A stretch of DNA of 64,000 nt from Candidatus Brevundimonas phytovorans (GTDB lineage: Bacteria > Pseudomonadota > Alphaproteobacteria > Caulobacterales > Caulobacteraceae), in NCBI GenBank assembly GCA_029203145.1, contig CP119309.1, positions 2,501-66,500 on the forward strand, given 5' to 3'. Shown here piece after piece: positions 41,079-50,231 of the stretch. Position numbers and translations under genes: made by a program. Every line of letters starts with the position of its first letter. Position 1 is the stretch's first letter. The notes under the pieces were generated by a model. That model saw only the letters and a program-made list of their open reading frames with translations, searched no databases and had not been told where the DNA came from.

Positions 41079-41795
41079 TTGATCGAGCTGCACGGATGCG
41101 ACACGCCCAATGGGCACAAGGTGGCGATCATGCTCGCGGAAACGGGGCTTGAGCACCGCACCATCAAGTACAACCTGTTTGAAGGGCGCCACCTGACGCC
41201 AGCCTTCGGTGCGATCAATCCCAACCGCCGTCTGCCCGCCATTGTCGACCATCAGCCCATCGGGGGCGGCGAGCCCCTGGCCCTGTTCGAGTCGGGCGCC
41301 ATCCTGCTGTACCTGGCCGAGAAGTCGGGCCGCTTCCTGCCCGCCGCGCCGCGTCTGCGGCACACGGCGGTGACCTGGCTGATGTGGCAGATGGCCAGCC
41401 TGGGGCCGCAGCACGGTCAGGCCCACCACTTCCTGCGCTACTGCCCGGCGCCCGACGACTATCCGGTTCAGCGCTACACGCGCGAGGCGCGACGCCTGTT
41501 CGACGTCCTGGAGGCGCGGTTGTCGGAGGTCGACTATCTGGCCGAGGACTACTCCATCGCCGACATGGCCTGCTGGCCCTGGGTGCGCGCCAGTCGCGCC
41601 ATCGACATGGACGTCGCCGAATGGCCGCGGCTCAAGGCCTGGTTCGACCGTGTCGGCGCCCGCGAGGCGGTGAAGACGGCGGGCGTCGTCGCCGCCGATC
41701 ACCCGGCCGCCGCCCGCCACATGACGCTGACGGCCGAGCAGTGGTCCGTCCTGTTCGGCGACAAGATGCTGTCGGCGGTGCGCGAGGGCGCCTGA
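41079..41795 (+). CDS. Glutathione S-transferase family protein
   Basis: 238 residues from a TTG start with GGAG 7 nt upstream. N-terminal thioredoxin-like domain (about 1-85: ELHGCDTPNGHKVAIML, FESGAILLYLAEK) and C-terminal helical domain (SIADMACWPWV). The N-terminal style resembles the Nu/YfcG-like class with reductase or etherase-like activity. Last gene of the operon, followed by a perfect bidirectional terminator. Could conjugate or reduce an electrophilic intermediate, or perform maleylacetoacetate-type isomerisation. Confidence 0.88.
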   Translation: MIELHGCDTPNGHKVAIMLAETGLEHRTIKYNLFEGRHLTPAFGAINPNRRLPAIVDHQPIGGGEPLALFESGAILLYLAEKSGRFLPAAPRLRHTAVTWLMWQMASLGPQHGQAHHFLRYCPAPDDYPVQRYTREARRLFDVLEARLSEVDYLAEDYSIADMACWPWVRASRAIDMDVAEWPRLKAWFDRVGAREAVKTAGVVAADHPAAARHMTLTAEQWSVLFGDKMLSAVREGA

Positions 41796-41829
41796 CGCGC
41801 CGAGGTTTCTGACGACCTTCACCCAAATG

Positions 41830-41862
41830 AAAACCCCCGCTGGTCGAACCAGCGGGGGTTTT
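41830..41862. terminator. Bidirectional terminator between GST and MFS genes
   Basis: Perfect 15-bp stem AAAACCCCCGCTGGT / ACCAGCGGGGGTTTT with a 3-nt loop, serving the two convergent operons. Confidence 0.94.
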
Positions 41863-41883
41863 GTCGTCGGACTGAAGTGTGGC

Positions 41884-43239
41884 TCAGGCGGCGGGCTGGG
41901 CCGCAGCCTCCTCGTTCCTGTCATTGTCCTGAACGGCGGCGATGATGGCCTTGCGGGTCAGCAGCAGCAGGCTGACGCCGACCGTCAACGACACCGCCGT
42001 GACCAGGGCCAGGGCCTTGCCCAGGCTGGTCGGGCCGTTGAACAGGTGTTCGCTGATGAAGCCGACGATCAGGGGGCCCAGACCCATGCCGGCCATGTTG
42101 GCCACCAGCAGGTAGATGGCGGTCATCCGGCCGCGCATCGAGGCGGGCGTCAGGATCTGCAGCGTGCCGGCTTGCAGGCCGCCGATGGTCGAGACCGTGG
42201 CCATGCCGACCGCCGCCAGGATCAGGGCGAGGGTCGTGTCGCTGACCAGATAGGCGCCGATCATCAGCGGGAACTGGATGACGGCCGAGGCCAGGACGAT
42301 CCGCACCGGGGCGTCGGGGTGGCCCCGCTTGGCCGAACGGTCGGACAGCAGGCCGCCGACGGCCAGGCCGATGGTGCCGAACAGGCCGATGATGACGCCG
42401 AACGCCAGACCCAGATGGGCCGGGCTCATGCCGTGGGCGCGGGCGAAGTGGACAGGCGCCCACAGCATGGCGCCATAGGCCGCGATGACCATGAAGGAGT
42501 AACCGATGACCACGCCGGCGAAGGCCGCCTTGTGACGCAGGGCCAGGGCCCACAGGGCGCTGAGCGGCGGGGCCTTGGCGGCGCCGCGACGACGCGAAGC
42601 CTCGCGCACCGTCAGCAGCATGACGGCGGCCAGCGGCACGCCCAGCAGACCGACGGCCACGAAGGCCAGACGCCAGCCGGTCAGGTCGCCCCAGGGCAGG
42701 GCCACATTGGTCTTCATCGCCCAGGCGACCAGCACGCCGCCGAACAGCATGGCCACGCCGCCGCCCAGCGACACGCCCATGTTGTAGAGGCTGACGGCGA
42801 AGCCGAGGCGCTTCTTCTCGAAGCGGTCGGCGATGGTGGAATAGGCGGCGGGCGACAGGGTCGCCTCGCCGATGCCGACCATGGCGCGGGCCGCCAGCAG
42901 GGAGGCGAAGCCGCCGGCGAAACCGCTGGCTGCGGTGGCGGCGCTCCAGCCGAGGACGCCGAAGACCATCAGGTTGCGACGGTTGCTGCTGTCGGCCAGG
43001 GCCCCGAAGGGAATGCCCATGATCGAATAGAGCAGAACAAAACCGAAGCCGACCAGCAGGCCGACCTGGGTGTCGCCCAGACCCAGTTCCGTGCGGATCG
43101 GCTCGATCATCAGGCTGATCAGGACGCGGTCCATGAAGGACAGCATGTAGGCGACCATCAGGATCAGGACGACATAGATGGCGTAGGCCGGGCGGGGACG
43201 CGCGGCGGGGGTGGTGGCGGCGGCGGAAGCGGAAGTCAT
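41884..43239 (-). CDS. Major facilitator superfamily transporter
   Basis: 451 residues, about 12 membrane helices, with the family loop motif GALADSSNRRNLMVFG between helices 2 and 3 and a second-half GGLLSDRSAKRG loop. AGGAG lies 8 nt before the ATG. Sequence type is close to the Spinster/ACS-like carriers frequent in Sphingomonad catabolic clusters. Last gene of the five-gene operon led by TonB receptor 2, so it is the likely inner-membrane step for the substrate imported by that receptor. Confidence 0.92.
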   Translation of the reverse strand: MTSASAAATTPAARPRPAYAIYVVLILMVAYMLSFMDRVLISLMIEPIRTELGLGDTQVGLLVGFGFVLLYSIMGIPFGALADSSNRRNLMVFGVLGWSAATAASGFAGGFASLLAARAMVGIGEATLSPAAYSTIADRFEKKRLGFAVSLYNMGVSLGGGVAMLFGGVLVAWAMKTNVALPWGDLTGWRLAFVAVGLLGVPLAAVMLLTVREASRRRGAAKAPPLSALWALALRHKAAFAGVVIGYSFMVIAAYGAMLWAPVHFARAHGMSPAHLGLAFGVIIGLFGTIGLAVGGLLSDRSAKRGHPDAPVRIVLASAVIQFPLMIGAYLVSDTTLALILAAVGMATVSTIGGLQAGTLQILTPASMRGRMTAIYLLVANMAGMGLGPLIVGFISEHLFNGPTSLGKALALVTAVSLTVGVSLLLLTRKAIIAAVQDNDRNEEAAAQPAA

Positions 43240-43279
43240 CCGCGGTCTCCTGTACTGAACTGAAGCGAGAGGGCGGACA

Positions 43280-43684
43280 TCAGGCCGCCGCCGATATCTG
43301 GGCGTACCAGGCGGTGAGCGGGGCGGAGTCGAAATATTCGTCCAGGCGAACGATCACGCCGTCCTGAACCTGACAGATCAGGCTGGCCGCCAGTTCCAGA
43401 ACCGGCCCCTTGACGTGGGTGGCCCGCAGCCGGTGTTGCTGGACATAGCCGCCGGGGAAGGTCTGGACCCGGCGGTTCTGATAGAGGCGTTCCGAGGTCT
43501 TGCCGACAAAGCCGGACAGAACGTCGAGGTTGGCCTGACGATCGACGCCGACGCCGGCGGTGTTCAGCCAGACGACGACGGCGGGATCATAGCAGGCCTT
43601 CACCGTCTCGATGTCGCCGGCCTCAATGGCCGCGATGAAGCGGTCGGCGAGGGCGCGGACGGCGGTGTCTTCGGATTCGGTCAT
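43280..43684 (-). CDS. SnoaL-like/NTF2-fold protein
   Basis: 134-residue cone-fold protein (VRALADRFIAAIEAGDIETVKACYDPAVVVW; end VRLDEYFDSAPLTAWYA). Such proteins act as isomerases, hydratases or lyases, and family members with this pattern are often annotated as nuclear transport factor 2 family. Overlaps the upstream SMP-30 gene by ATGA. Catalytic identity not determinable. Confidence 0.85.
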   Translation of the reverse strand: MTESEDTAVRALADRFIAAIEAGDIETVKACYDPAVVVWLNTAGVGVDRQANLDVLSGFVGKTSERLYQNRRVQTFPGGYVQQHRLRATHVKGPVLELAASLICQVQDGVIVRLDEYFDSAPLTAWYAQISAAA

Positions 43685-44595
43685 GCGTTGAACGCCAGCT
43701 TGAGGCCGGGCTCGGCCCAGCGCGTCTTGAACAGGGTTCCGGTCGAGGAGCCGGTGATCCAGGCGTCCTTCATGTCGGCCCCGCCGAAGCAGATGTTGGT
43801 GGTGACGAAGTCGGGGACCGGGACGTGCGTGGCCTCGCCGGTCGGCGCCGCGACGGTGATGCCGCCGTTGATGCCGGTGGCGACGCAGACGTCGCCGTTG
43901 GCCTGAACGGCCAGGCTGTCGAAGGGCCGGTAGTCGGACAGGGTCAGGACGTGGCGGCCCGGCAGATAGGCGGCCGCGGCGGGCGCCAGAACGCCCGGCT
44001 CGGTCACGTCATAGGCCCAGAGGCGGCAGGTCCAGGTCTCGGCGACATAGAGGGTCTTGCCGTCCGGCGACAGGCCGCAGCCGTTGGGCCATGAAATCCG
44101 GTCGCGCTGCCGCGAGATGAAGCCGCCGTCGGTCCGGGCGTAGTAGATGGCGCCATAGTCGCGGGTGGTGTCGTTTTCCTTGCCCAAGTCCGTGAACCAG
44201 AAGCCGCCCTGGCTGTCGAAGACGATGTCGTTGGGCGCGCTCAGCGGGCGGCCGTCGCATTCGGTATAGAGGGTCTCGACCGCGCCGGTGGTCAGGTCGA
44301 CGGCCTGGATCGAACCGCCGGCGTAGTCGCTGGCCGCGCCGTGGGGGACCGTCAGCCCGCCGTCGAGGTCGACCCAGCCCAGGCCGCCGTTGTTGCAGAC
44401 ATAGACGCGCCCGTCCGGGCCGATGGCGGCGCCGTTGGGTCCGCCGCCCAGGTGGGCGACGACGGTGATCTGCCCGTCCTGCGCGACCCGGCTCAGGGTC
44501 TGGCGTCGGATCTCGACGAGCAGCACCGAGCCGTCGGCCATGGCGATGGGGCCTTCGGGAAACTGCAGACCTGTAGCGACGGTTTCGAGGGACAT
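43681..44595 (-). CDS. SMP-30/gluconolactonase family lactonase
   Basis: Six-bladed beta-propeller of 304 residues with metal-site features ETVATGLQFPEGP (Glu at about 15), SAPNDIVFD (Asn/Asp) and PNGCGLSPDGKTLYVAET (Asp). Opens a lactone ring. In a pathway that appears to handle a 4-hydroxyacyl group (see kinase/DUF6285 genes), a gamma- or delta-lactone substrate would make sense. No signal peptide. Cotranscribed with TonB receptor 2 and overlapping the SnoaL-like gene. Confidence 0.9.
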   Translation of the reverse strand: MSLETVATGLQFPEGPIAMADGSVLLVEIRRQTLSRVAQDGQITVVAHLGGGPNGAAIGPDGRVYVCNNGGLGWVDLDGGLTVPHGAASDYAGGSIQAVDLTTGAVETLYTECDGRPLSAPNDIVFDSQGGFWFTDLGKENDTTRDYGAIYYARTDGGFISRQRDRISWPNGCGLSPDGKTLYVAETWTCRLWAYDVTEPGVLAPAAAAYLPGRHVLTLSDYRPFDSLAVQANGDVCVATGINGGITVAAPTGEATHVPVPDFVTTNICFGGADMKDAWITGSSTGTLFKTRWAEPGLKLAFNA

Positions 44596-44621
44596 GGAGG
44601 GCGTTCCGGTCAGACGACGGA

Positions 44622-45770
44622 TCAGACGATGGGGTGGTTGATGGGCAGGCCGAAGTGGCGGCGGCCGACCTGTTCGCGGGCGATGTCCCAGTCCCAGAAG
44701 GCGTGGGAGGTGACGGTCGCCAGGTCGCGCCAGAAGCGTTGCAGCGGCTGATCGTGGTGGTAGTTGGAGGAGCCGGCGTTGGCCATCATGTTCTGCGACA
44801 CCTCGCGGCCGGTGCGCGCCAGATAGCCGGCCGAACCCTTCAGGCTGATGCGATCCTCGGTGGTGAAGCCGCTCTGGATCAGGGCCTCGGTGCGGGCCAC
44901 ATGGGCGCGGCCCAGAATGTCGACCGCCTGGGTTCCGACCTGCATTTCGCCCAGGACGATGTGGGTGTGCTGCTGGTCCTTGACTACGGCCCCCGAGAAG
45001 TTGCGCACGCGGCGGTCCACGATCTCCTCAAAGGCCGACAACGCGCCCTTCAGCCCGCCGGTCAGGACGGGGACGATGGTGGCGTAGGCCATGGGGACCA
45101 GGGGAATGTCATAGAGCGGGTTGGCGTGCAGGGCCGTGCCCTCGGTCGGTCCCTTGCGCAGATCCACGCCGTCGATCGAGCGATAATGGGGGACGAAGAC
45201 GTCGTTCACGACGATGTCGTTCGAGCCGGTGCCGGCCATGCCGCTGAAGCGCCAGGTATCGTTCACGCTGACGTCGGCGACCGGCATGATGAAGCTGCGC
45301 GGGGTCTTTTCCGGCGTCATGCCCGAGACCATGACCCAGTCGGCGTGCATGACGCCCGAGCCCCAGGGGGCGCTGCCGGTGATCCGCCAGCCGCCGTCGA
45401 CCGGTTCGGCCTTCATGGTCGGCGCGGTCGCGGCGGGCAGCAGGACGAAGCCGCGCGGGCCGAACAATTCTTCCTGCGCCTGCGGGGTCAGCTTGGCGGC
45501 GTAGAGGTTGTGGCCGATGTAGAAGGCGGCGATCCAGGCGGACGAGACGCAGCCCTGGGCCAGGGTGTCGACCACCTCGAACATGGTCTTCAGGTCGGAC
45601 TCGGCGCCGCCCCAGCGTTTGGGGACCAGCATCTGTATGAGACCTGCATCGATCAGGTCGGAAATGGTGTCGTCATGGGGGCGGCGCAGCGCCTCGGTCT
45701 CGGCCGCACGGGCCTTGAGCACGGGCAGCAGCTCGCGCGCCCGACCGATCAGTTCGGCGGAGGTGGTCAT
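44622..45770 (-). CDS. Acyl-CoA-dehydrogenase-fold flavin monooxygenase (HsaA/HpaB-like), second copy
   Basis: 382 residues, paralogous to 26304-27545: shared patterns GCVSSAWIAAFYIGHN, RITGSAPWGSGVMHADW, and GTGSNDIVVNDVFVP, all typical of group D flavin-dependent oxygenases rather than classical dehydrogenases. Needs reduced flavin, probably from 14524-15054. Second gene of the receptor operon. A tight GC-rich hairpin (about 45805-45832) separates it from the receptor gene. Could hydroxylate a phenolic or perform a Baeyer-Villiger-like or sulfoxidation-type step. Confidence 0.86.
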   Translation of the reverse strand: MTTSAELIGRARELLPVLKARAAETEALRRPHDDTISDLIDAGLIQMLVPKRWGGAESDLKTMFEVVDTLAQGCVSSAWIAAFYIGHNLYAAKLTPQAQEELFGPRGFVLLPAATAPTMKAEPVDGGWRITGSAPWGSGVMHADWVMVSGMTPEKTPRSFIMPVADVSVNDTWRFSGMAGTGSNDIVVNDVFVPHYRSIDGVDLRKGPTEGTALHANPLYDIPLVPMAYATIVPVLTGGLKGALSAFEEIVDRRVRNFSGAVVKDQQHTHIVLGEMQVGTQAVDILGRAHVARTEALIQSGFTTEDRISLKGSAGYLARTGREVSQNMMANAGSSNYHHDQPLQRFWRDLATVTSHAFWDWDIAREQVGRRHFGLPINHPIV

Positions 45771-45804
45771 GGGGAACTCGGATTTTGTCGGTCAGAACGA
45801 AGAA

Positions 45805-45832
45805 GAGGCCGGCGCCTTGCCGCGCCGGCCTC
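45805..45832 (-). terminator. Intra-operon hairpin after TonB receptor 2
   Basis: GAGGCCGGCG / CGCCGGCCTC stem directly after the receptor gene; on the minus strand it is followed by TTCTTCGTT, a weak T tail, so it probably acts as partial terminator or 3'-end stabiliser, giving more receptor than downstream product. Confidence 0.65.
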
Positions 45833-45839
45833 GGGGTCG

Positions 45840-48017
45840 TCAGAAGTTGAAGCCGAGATCGACGCCGATTTCACGCGGCGGCTGATAGACCCGGGCGGCG
45901 AGCAGGGGCCCCACGCCGAAGGTGTTGTTGATCACCACCTCGTCCGTCAGGTTCTTGCCCCACAGGCTGACCCGCCAGCGGCCGTCCGGCAGTTCCAGCG
46001 CCAGGCTGCCGTCGACGATGGTGTTGGCCTTGCGCAGCGCCAGATCCGAGGTCGCGTTCACGACGTTGAAGCTGGTGTAGAGGTCGGTCACGTGACGCAC
46101 GCTGGCTTGGGCCGTCACCTGGCCGAACTCATAGCCCTGCTTGTAGTTGAAGGTGACGCTGTTGCTCCACTTGGGCGCATAGGTCATCGGCAGGTTCGAG
46201 CGGTCGATCACGCCCTTGCCGTCGCCCAGATCGGCCACGAAGTCGTCGAAGCCGGCGTCCAGGTAACCGACCGAGGCTGTGACGGTGAAGGCGTTGGTGA
46301 CGACGGCCGTGGCCTCGGCCTCGAAGCCCGAGATCTTGGCGCTGCCGACGTTGGCGACCAGGGTCTGGTTGATGGTGGTGTTGGGGATGACCTGCTGGAC
46401 GCTCTGCTGCATGTCCTTGTAGTTGCTGGTGAAGACCGCAGCGTTCAGGCGCAGGCGGCGGTCGAGCAGGTCGCTCTTCACGCCAATTTCATAGGAGTCG
46501 ACGCTCTCGGAATCATAGGGACCGACGGCGGCGAAGGTGCCCGCGCGACCATTGAACCCGCCCGCACGGAAACCGCGCGAGTACTGAGCGTAGGTCATCA
46601 GGTTGTCCGACCATTTGTAGTTGACGGCGAACTTGGGCGAGAAGTCGTCGAAGTCGGCGTCAAACGTATCGGAGTTCGGGAAAAAGAGCGGCTGGGTGGT
46701 GAAGGTCTTCTTTTCCGAGCTGTAGCGGCCGCCGGCCGTCAGGGTCAGGCCCGGCAGAACCTCGTAGTCCGCCTGACCGAAGACGGCCAGGGAGTCCGCC
46801 TTCTGGCTGCTGATGGCGGTCGATCCCGCCGTCGGGCTGCCGAAGACCAGGCCGAACTGGCCGGTGGAGATGTCGTACTCCTGGGTCATGTAGTAGGCGC
46901 CGACCACATAGTGCAGCGGGCCGTCGGCGTTCGAGGCCAGGCGGAACTCCTGGCTGAACTGGTCGTGGGTTTCGTCGCGATGGACGGTCAGGAAGTCGAG
47001 GTGGGTGGCGTCGAAGTCGCTGAGGATGTTCGACTTGGTGTTGCGATAGCCGGTGATGGAGGTCAGCGTGACCGGACCCAGGTCCCAGTTGGCGTTCAGC
47101 GCCAGGCCATAGGCTTCCAGGTTCGAGAAGACGTCGTCGCCGATGTGGCTCAGGTAGGGATCGCCGTCGGCGTCGGCGGGCTCGCCATAGCTGGGCAGAA
47201 GCATGGTGGGCAGGCTGGCGTTCTGCAGGCCCGGACCCGTGCCCTTGTCCTTGGTGTAGTCGACGATCAGGGTGGCGTCGAAGGTCGCCGTCGGCGTCCA
47301 CAGCAGGGCGCCGCGTCCCGAGACGACATCCTGGGCGCCCATGTCGCGACCGTCGTCGTTCTTGGTGTAGCCGTCATAGGTCTTGGTCAGGAACGAGAAC
47401 TTGCCGGCCAGTTGATCTTCGATCAGGGCGCCTTCAACCCCGGCGCGCAGTTCCTGGCGACCGTTGGAGCCGAAGGTGGCCTGGGCGCGGGCGCCGAAGT
47501 CGAACGAGGGACGACGCGACTGGACGCTGACCACGCCGCCGATGGTGTTGCGGCCGTACAGCGTGCCTTGCGGACCGCGCAGGATGGTCACGCCGTCGAT
47601 GTCGAAGAAGTCCTGAACCGCGCCGACGTTGCGCGACAGGTAGACGCCGTCCAGCTCGACGCCGACCGAGGGCTCAAAGCTGGATTCGACGTCGGCGAAG
47701 CCGAGGCCGCGAATGAAGAAGGCGCTGGCGAAGGGATAGGCGCCGACGGGCGCCAGAATCACGTTGGGGATCTTGCCGTCCAGGCTGACCAGGCTCTCGA
47801 CCTTGCCGTCGGCCAGGGCCTCGGCGCCGAAGGCGCTGACGGCCAGCGGCACGTCCTGCAGCTTCTGTTCGCGGCGCTGGGCGGTGACGACGATGTCGCC
47901 GACGGTGGCGACTTCGGCCGCTTCAGGCTGGGCGCTCGACGCGTTCTGAGCGATGGCGGGCGTGGCGCAGGCGGCGGCCAGCGCGACGCCGCACTTCAGC
48001 CAGTATGACAGTTTCAT
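45840..48017 (-). CDS. TonB-dependent receptor (catabolic island, receptor 2)
   Basis: 725-residue outer-membrane receptor. Signal peptide (ALAAACATPAIAQ) ends near residue 24; plug from about 42 (VGDIVVTAQRREQKLQDVPLAV), barrel to the terminal REIGVDLGFNF. GGGAGAGGG lies before the ATG. Same receptor lineage as receptor 1. Leads an operon with oxygenase-like, lactonase, SnoaL-like and MFS genes, preceded by two operators exactly 22 bp apart (48088, 48110). Receptor, lactonase and carrier together suggest uptake and first processing of the island substrate. Confidence 0.93.
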   Translation of the reverse strand: MKLSYWLKCGVALAAACATPAIAQNASSAQPEAAEVATVGDIVVTAQRREQKLQDVPLAVSAFGAEALADGKVESLVSLDGKIPNVILAPVGAYPFASAFFIRGLGFADVESSFEPSVGVELDGVYLSRNVGAVQDFFDIDGVTILRGPQGTLYGRNTIGGVVSVQSRRPSFDFGARAQATFGSNGRQELRAGVEGALIEDQLAGKFSFLTKTYDGYTKNDDGRDMGAQDVVSGRGALLWTPTATFDATLIVDYTKDKGTGPGLQNASLPTMLLPSYGEPADADGDPYLSHIGDDVFSNLEAYGLALNANWDLGPVTLTSITGYRNTKSNILSDFDATHLDFLTVHRDETHDQFSQEFRLASNADGPLHYVVGAYYMTQEYDISTGQFGLVFGSPTAGSTAISSQKADSLAVFGQADYEVLPGLTLTAGGRYSSEKKTFTTQPLFFPNSDTFDADFDDFSPKFAVNYKWSDNLMTYAQYSRGFRAGGFNGRAGTFAAVGPYDSESVDSYEIGVKSDLLDRRLRLNAAVFTSNYKDMQQSVQQVIPNTTINQTLVANVGSAKISGFEAEATAVVTNAFTVTASVGYLDAGFDDFVADLGDGKGVIDRSNLPMTYAPKWSNSVTFNYKQGYEFGQVTAQASVRHVTDLYTSFNVVNATSDLALRKANTIVDGSLALELPDGRWRVSLWGKNLTDEVVINNTFGVGPLLAARVYQPPREIGVDLGFNF

Positions 48018-48087
48018 TCTTTCCCTCTCCCTGTGTTTCTCGTTCTGAATGCGAGATGGGGAGATTGGCGCACCAGTTGGCTATCTT

Positions 48088-48102
48088 GTCAAACTATCTG
48101 AC
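48088..48102. promoter_or_regulatory. Island operator 11 (GTCAA-ACTAT-CTGAC)
   Basis: One mismatch; 71 bp upstream of TonB receptor 2, proximal of a pair. Confidence 0.7.
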
Positions 48103-48109
48103 GAGATAC

Positions 48110-48124
48110 GGCAACTAATTTGAC
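48110..48124. promoter_or_regulatory. Island operator 12 (GGCAA-CTAAT-TTGAC)
   Basis: One mismatch; 22 bp (two helical turns) from operator 11, placing both on the same DNA face. Confidence 0.7.
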
Positions 48125-48215
48125 AAAAAATCTGGACTCGCCGTTTTGGGCGAGGGCGCGGTTTTCACGATGCTCGCAAAGGGTGCGGCGCGGACGGCGG
48201 GGTCGCGCGCCTGGC

Positions 48216-49334
48216 TCAGCCGCGCGCCCAGACGCCGAAGGGGTCGCTCCACGGCAGGCCCAGGGCCTCGGCCACGGCGGGATAGGTGATCTCGCCCTTC
48301 AGCACGTTCAGGCCGCGCGCCAGATGCGGGTCCTGCTTCAGCGCCGCCAGCCCCTTGTCCGCCAGGGCCAGGCCGAAGGGCAGGGTGGCGTTGTTCAGGG
48401 CCTCGGAGCTGGTGCGCGGCGCGGCGCCGGGCATGTTGGCGACGCAGTAGTGGACCACCCCGTCGATGACATAGGTCGGATCTTCGTGGGTCGTCGGCTT
48501 CGAGGTCTCGAAGCAGCCGCCCTGGTCGATGGCCACGTCGATCAGGACGCTGCCCGGCTTCATCGACTTCAGCTGATCGCGACGGACCAGGGTCGGGGCC
48601 TCGGCGCCGGGCACCAGCACGGCCCCGATGACCACGTCGGCCTTGACCAGTTCCTCCTCGATGGCCCCGATCGAGGAATAGCGGGTGATGACGCGGCCGC
48701 CGGTCAGTTCGTCGATCTCGCGCATCCGGGGGATCGATCTTTCCAGCACCACCACCTCGGCGCCCAGGCCCATGGCCATGCGCGCGGCGTTCAGCCCCAC
48801 GACCCCGCCGCCCAGCACCAGCACCCGCGCAGGGGCCACGCCCGGCACGCCGCAGAACAGCAGCCCCATGCCGCCGTTGTGCTTCAACAGGGTCTCGGCG
48901 GCGGAAAAGACGGCGATGCGCCCGGCCACTTCGGACATGGGGGCCAGAAGCGGCAGGCCGCCGTTCCTGTCCGTCACCGTCTCATAGGCGATGGCCGCGC
49001 ATTTCGAGGCCAGAAGGCCCTGGGTCTGCTCGGGATCGGGCGCGAGATGCAGATAGGTGAAGAGGATGTGGTCTTCGCGCAGCCGGGTCCATTCCACGGC
49101 CTGCGGCTCCTTGACCTTCACGATCATGTCGCTGTCGGCGAAGACGGTCTCGGCGTCGGCGACGATGATCGCACCCGCCTTCCTGTAGTCCGCGTCGGCG
49201 AAGCCCGCCCCCAGCCCGGCGCCCGTCTCGATGCGGACCTCATGGCCGTGGGCCACGTATTCGCGCGCCGCCGTGGGCGTCAGGCCGACGCGGTGTTCAT
49301 TGGTCTTGATCTCGCGGGGGACGCCGACACGCAT
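48216..49334 (-). CDS. ald: Alanine dehydrogenase
   Basis: 372 residues from ATG 49334 (canonical MRVGVPREIKTNEHRVG; the frame to 49364 adds ten unlikely residues). NAD-binding motif VLGGGVVGLNAARMA at about 170-185; catalytic Lys/His in VKVKEPQ and LFTYLHLAPD. Converts L-alanine and NAD to pyruvate, ammonium and NADH in the cytoplasm. Monocistronic, outside the operator regulon, with no Lrp-type site that I can point to. Confidence 0.95.
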   Translation of the reverse strand: MRVGVPREIKTNEHRVGLTPTAAREYVAHGHEVRIETGAGLGAGFADADYRKAGAIIVADAETVFADSDMIVKVKEPQAVEWTRLREDHILFTYLHLAPDPEQTQGLLASKCAAIAYETVTDRNGGLPLLAPMSEVAGRIAVFSAAETLLKHNGGMGLLFCGVPGVAPARVLVLGGGVVGLNAARMAMGLGAEVVVLERSIPRMREIDELTGGRVITRYSSIGAIEEELVKADVVIGAVLVPGAEAPTLVRRDQLKSMKPGSVLIDVAIDQGGCFETSKPTTHEDPTYVIDGVVHYCVANMPGAAPRTSSEALNNATLPFGLALADKGLAALKQDPHLARGLNVLKGEITYPAVAEALGLPWSDPFGVWARG

Positions 49335-49491
49335 GGGCCTGATCTCTGAACGGCTGGCCCTCAAGGCAGGGCGGAGCGAACGCTAAACCCGCGCCGATGA
49401 ATCGACCAGTGGCGATGCGGGGGTTTGTGACGGGCCTTGCGGTCCAGTCCCGCTCTTCCAACTTCAAGGGTGAAGCTTTCGGGGGCACGGC

Positions 49492-49983
49492 ATGTTCGAC
49501 GATGATGCGGCCTGGCTGGTTCTGGCCCTGCTGGCGGCTCTGGTCGCCGTACCGGGGCTGCTAGCGGGCGGGGCGCCGCTCTTGCCGCTGTTTCTGGCGA
49601 TGACAGGTCTGGCCTGCGCGGCCCATCGACCCAGCCGCGTTTTTGCGCTGGAGAAGGCGAACGCAGCCTTCAGCGGCTCGGCGCTGCGGACTGTGGCCAT
49701 CCTGACCGGGGCCTTGCTGATGTTCCAGCTGATGCCGTTTGAACTGGCCCTGCTGATGGCGGGCGACGTGCTGGCCTATGTCGAGGTTCTGGCCGCCGTC
49801 AGCCTGATCGCCGCCCACGCGCGGCTGCCGTTGATCAAGGCCCGGCTGCGGGACCGGTTGGCGATCATGGTCTCGCGGCTCCGGCGGCGTCCTGCGGCCC
49901 GGGCGCGACGCCGGGCTTCCCGTCTGCGACGACCCGCCAGGCCCGCGAGCGAAGACGGCGACAGGGCGTGGGCGCTCGCCTGA
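49492..49983 (+). CDS. Small membrane protein of unknown function
   Basis: 163 residues. Hydrophobic segments at about 6-42 (likely two helices) and about 66-100 (two helices) are followed by a strongly basic Arg-rich C-terminal tail (about 115-155) expected in the cytoplasm. GGGGG precedes the ATG. Not recognised. Convergent with the entericidin-like gene, with a GC-rich hairpin between them. Confidence 0.6.
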   Translation: MFDDDAAWLVLALLAALVAVPGLLAGGAPLLPLFLAMTGLACAAHRPSRVFALEKANAAFSGSALRTVAILTGALLMFQLMPFELALLMAGDVLAYVEVLAAVSLIAAHARLPLIKARLRDRLAIMVSRLRRRPAARARRRASRLRRPARPASEDGDRAWALA

Positions 49984-49991
49984 CAATCAAA

Positions 49992-50018
49992 CCCCCGCCG
50001 CGCGGCGCGCGACGGGGG
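49992..50018 (-). terminator. Hairpin ending the entericidin-like transcript
   Basis: CCCCCGCCG / CGACGGGGG imperfect stem; the minus strand continues TTTGATTG, so it reads as a weak intrinsic terminator. Confidence 0.6.
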
Positions 50019-50043
50019 CAGACGGTCTGTGAAAGGCCTGATC

Positions 50044-50181
50044 CTAGTTCTTGGCGTCCTTGGCCGCGTCTTCGACGGCTGAACCGGCCGCTTGGGTGTC
50101 CTTGCCGACACCGGCGATGGTGTTGCAGGCGGCGGTGGTCAGAAGGGCGGCGGCGGCCGCGAGAACGAACAGTTTGCGCAT
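50044..50181 (-). CDS. Entericidin A/B family small lipoprotein
   Basis: 45 residues. Basic start (MRKLF), hydrophobic Ala/Leu core, and lipobox TTAAC with Cys19 as lipidation site; the mature part (NTIAGVGKDTQAAGSAVEDAA) is the entericidin pattern. AGGAG is 6 nt before the ATG. An EcfG-type promoter sits 51 bp upstream, so it is expected to be stress-induced; small entericidin-like proteins are frequent members of alphaproteobacterial general stress regulons. Function (envelope stress or antidote/toxin) is unresolved. Confidence 0.9.
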   Translation of the reverse strand: MRKLFVLAAAAALLTTAACNTIAGVGKDTQAAGSAVEDAAKDAKN

Positions 50182-50231
50182 GGTCGGCTCCTGTGGAGGG
50201 GCGGGCGCGACGGGGCGCCCTCGTTGAAATC

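Noticed and set aside
44634..48008. 1124-residue plus-strand ORF opposite the oxygenase-like gene and TonB receptor 2
   Set aside because: Antisense shadow of high-GC coding sequence with no ribosome site or domain.
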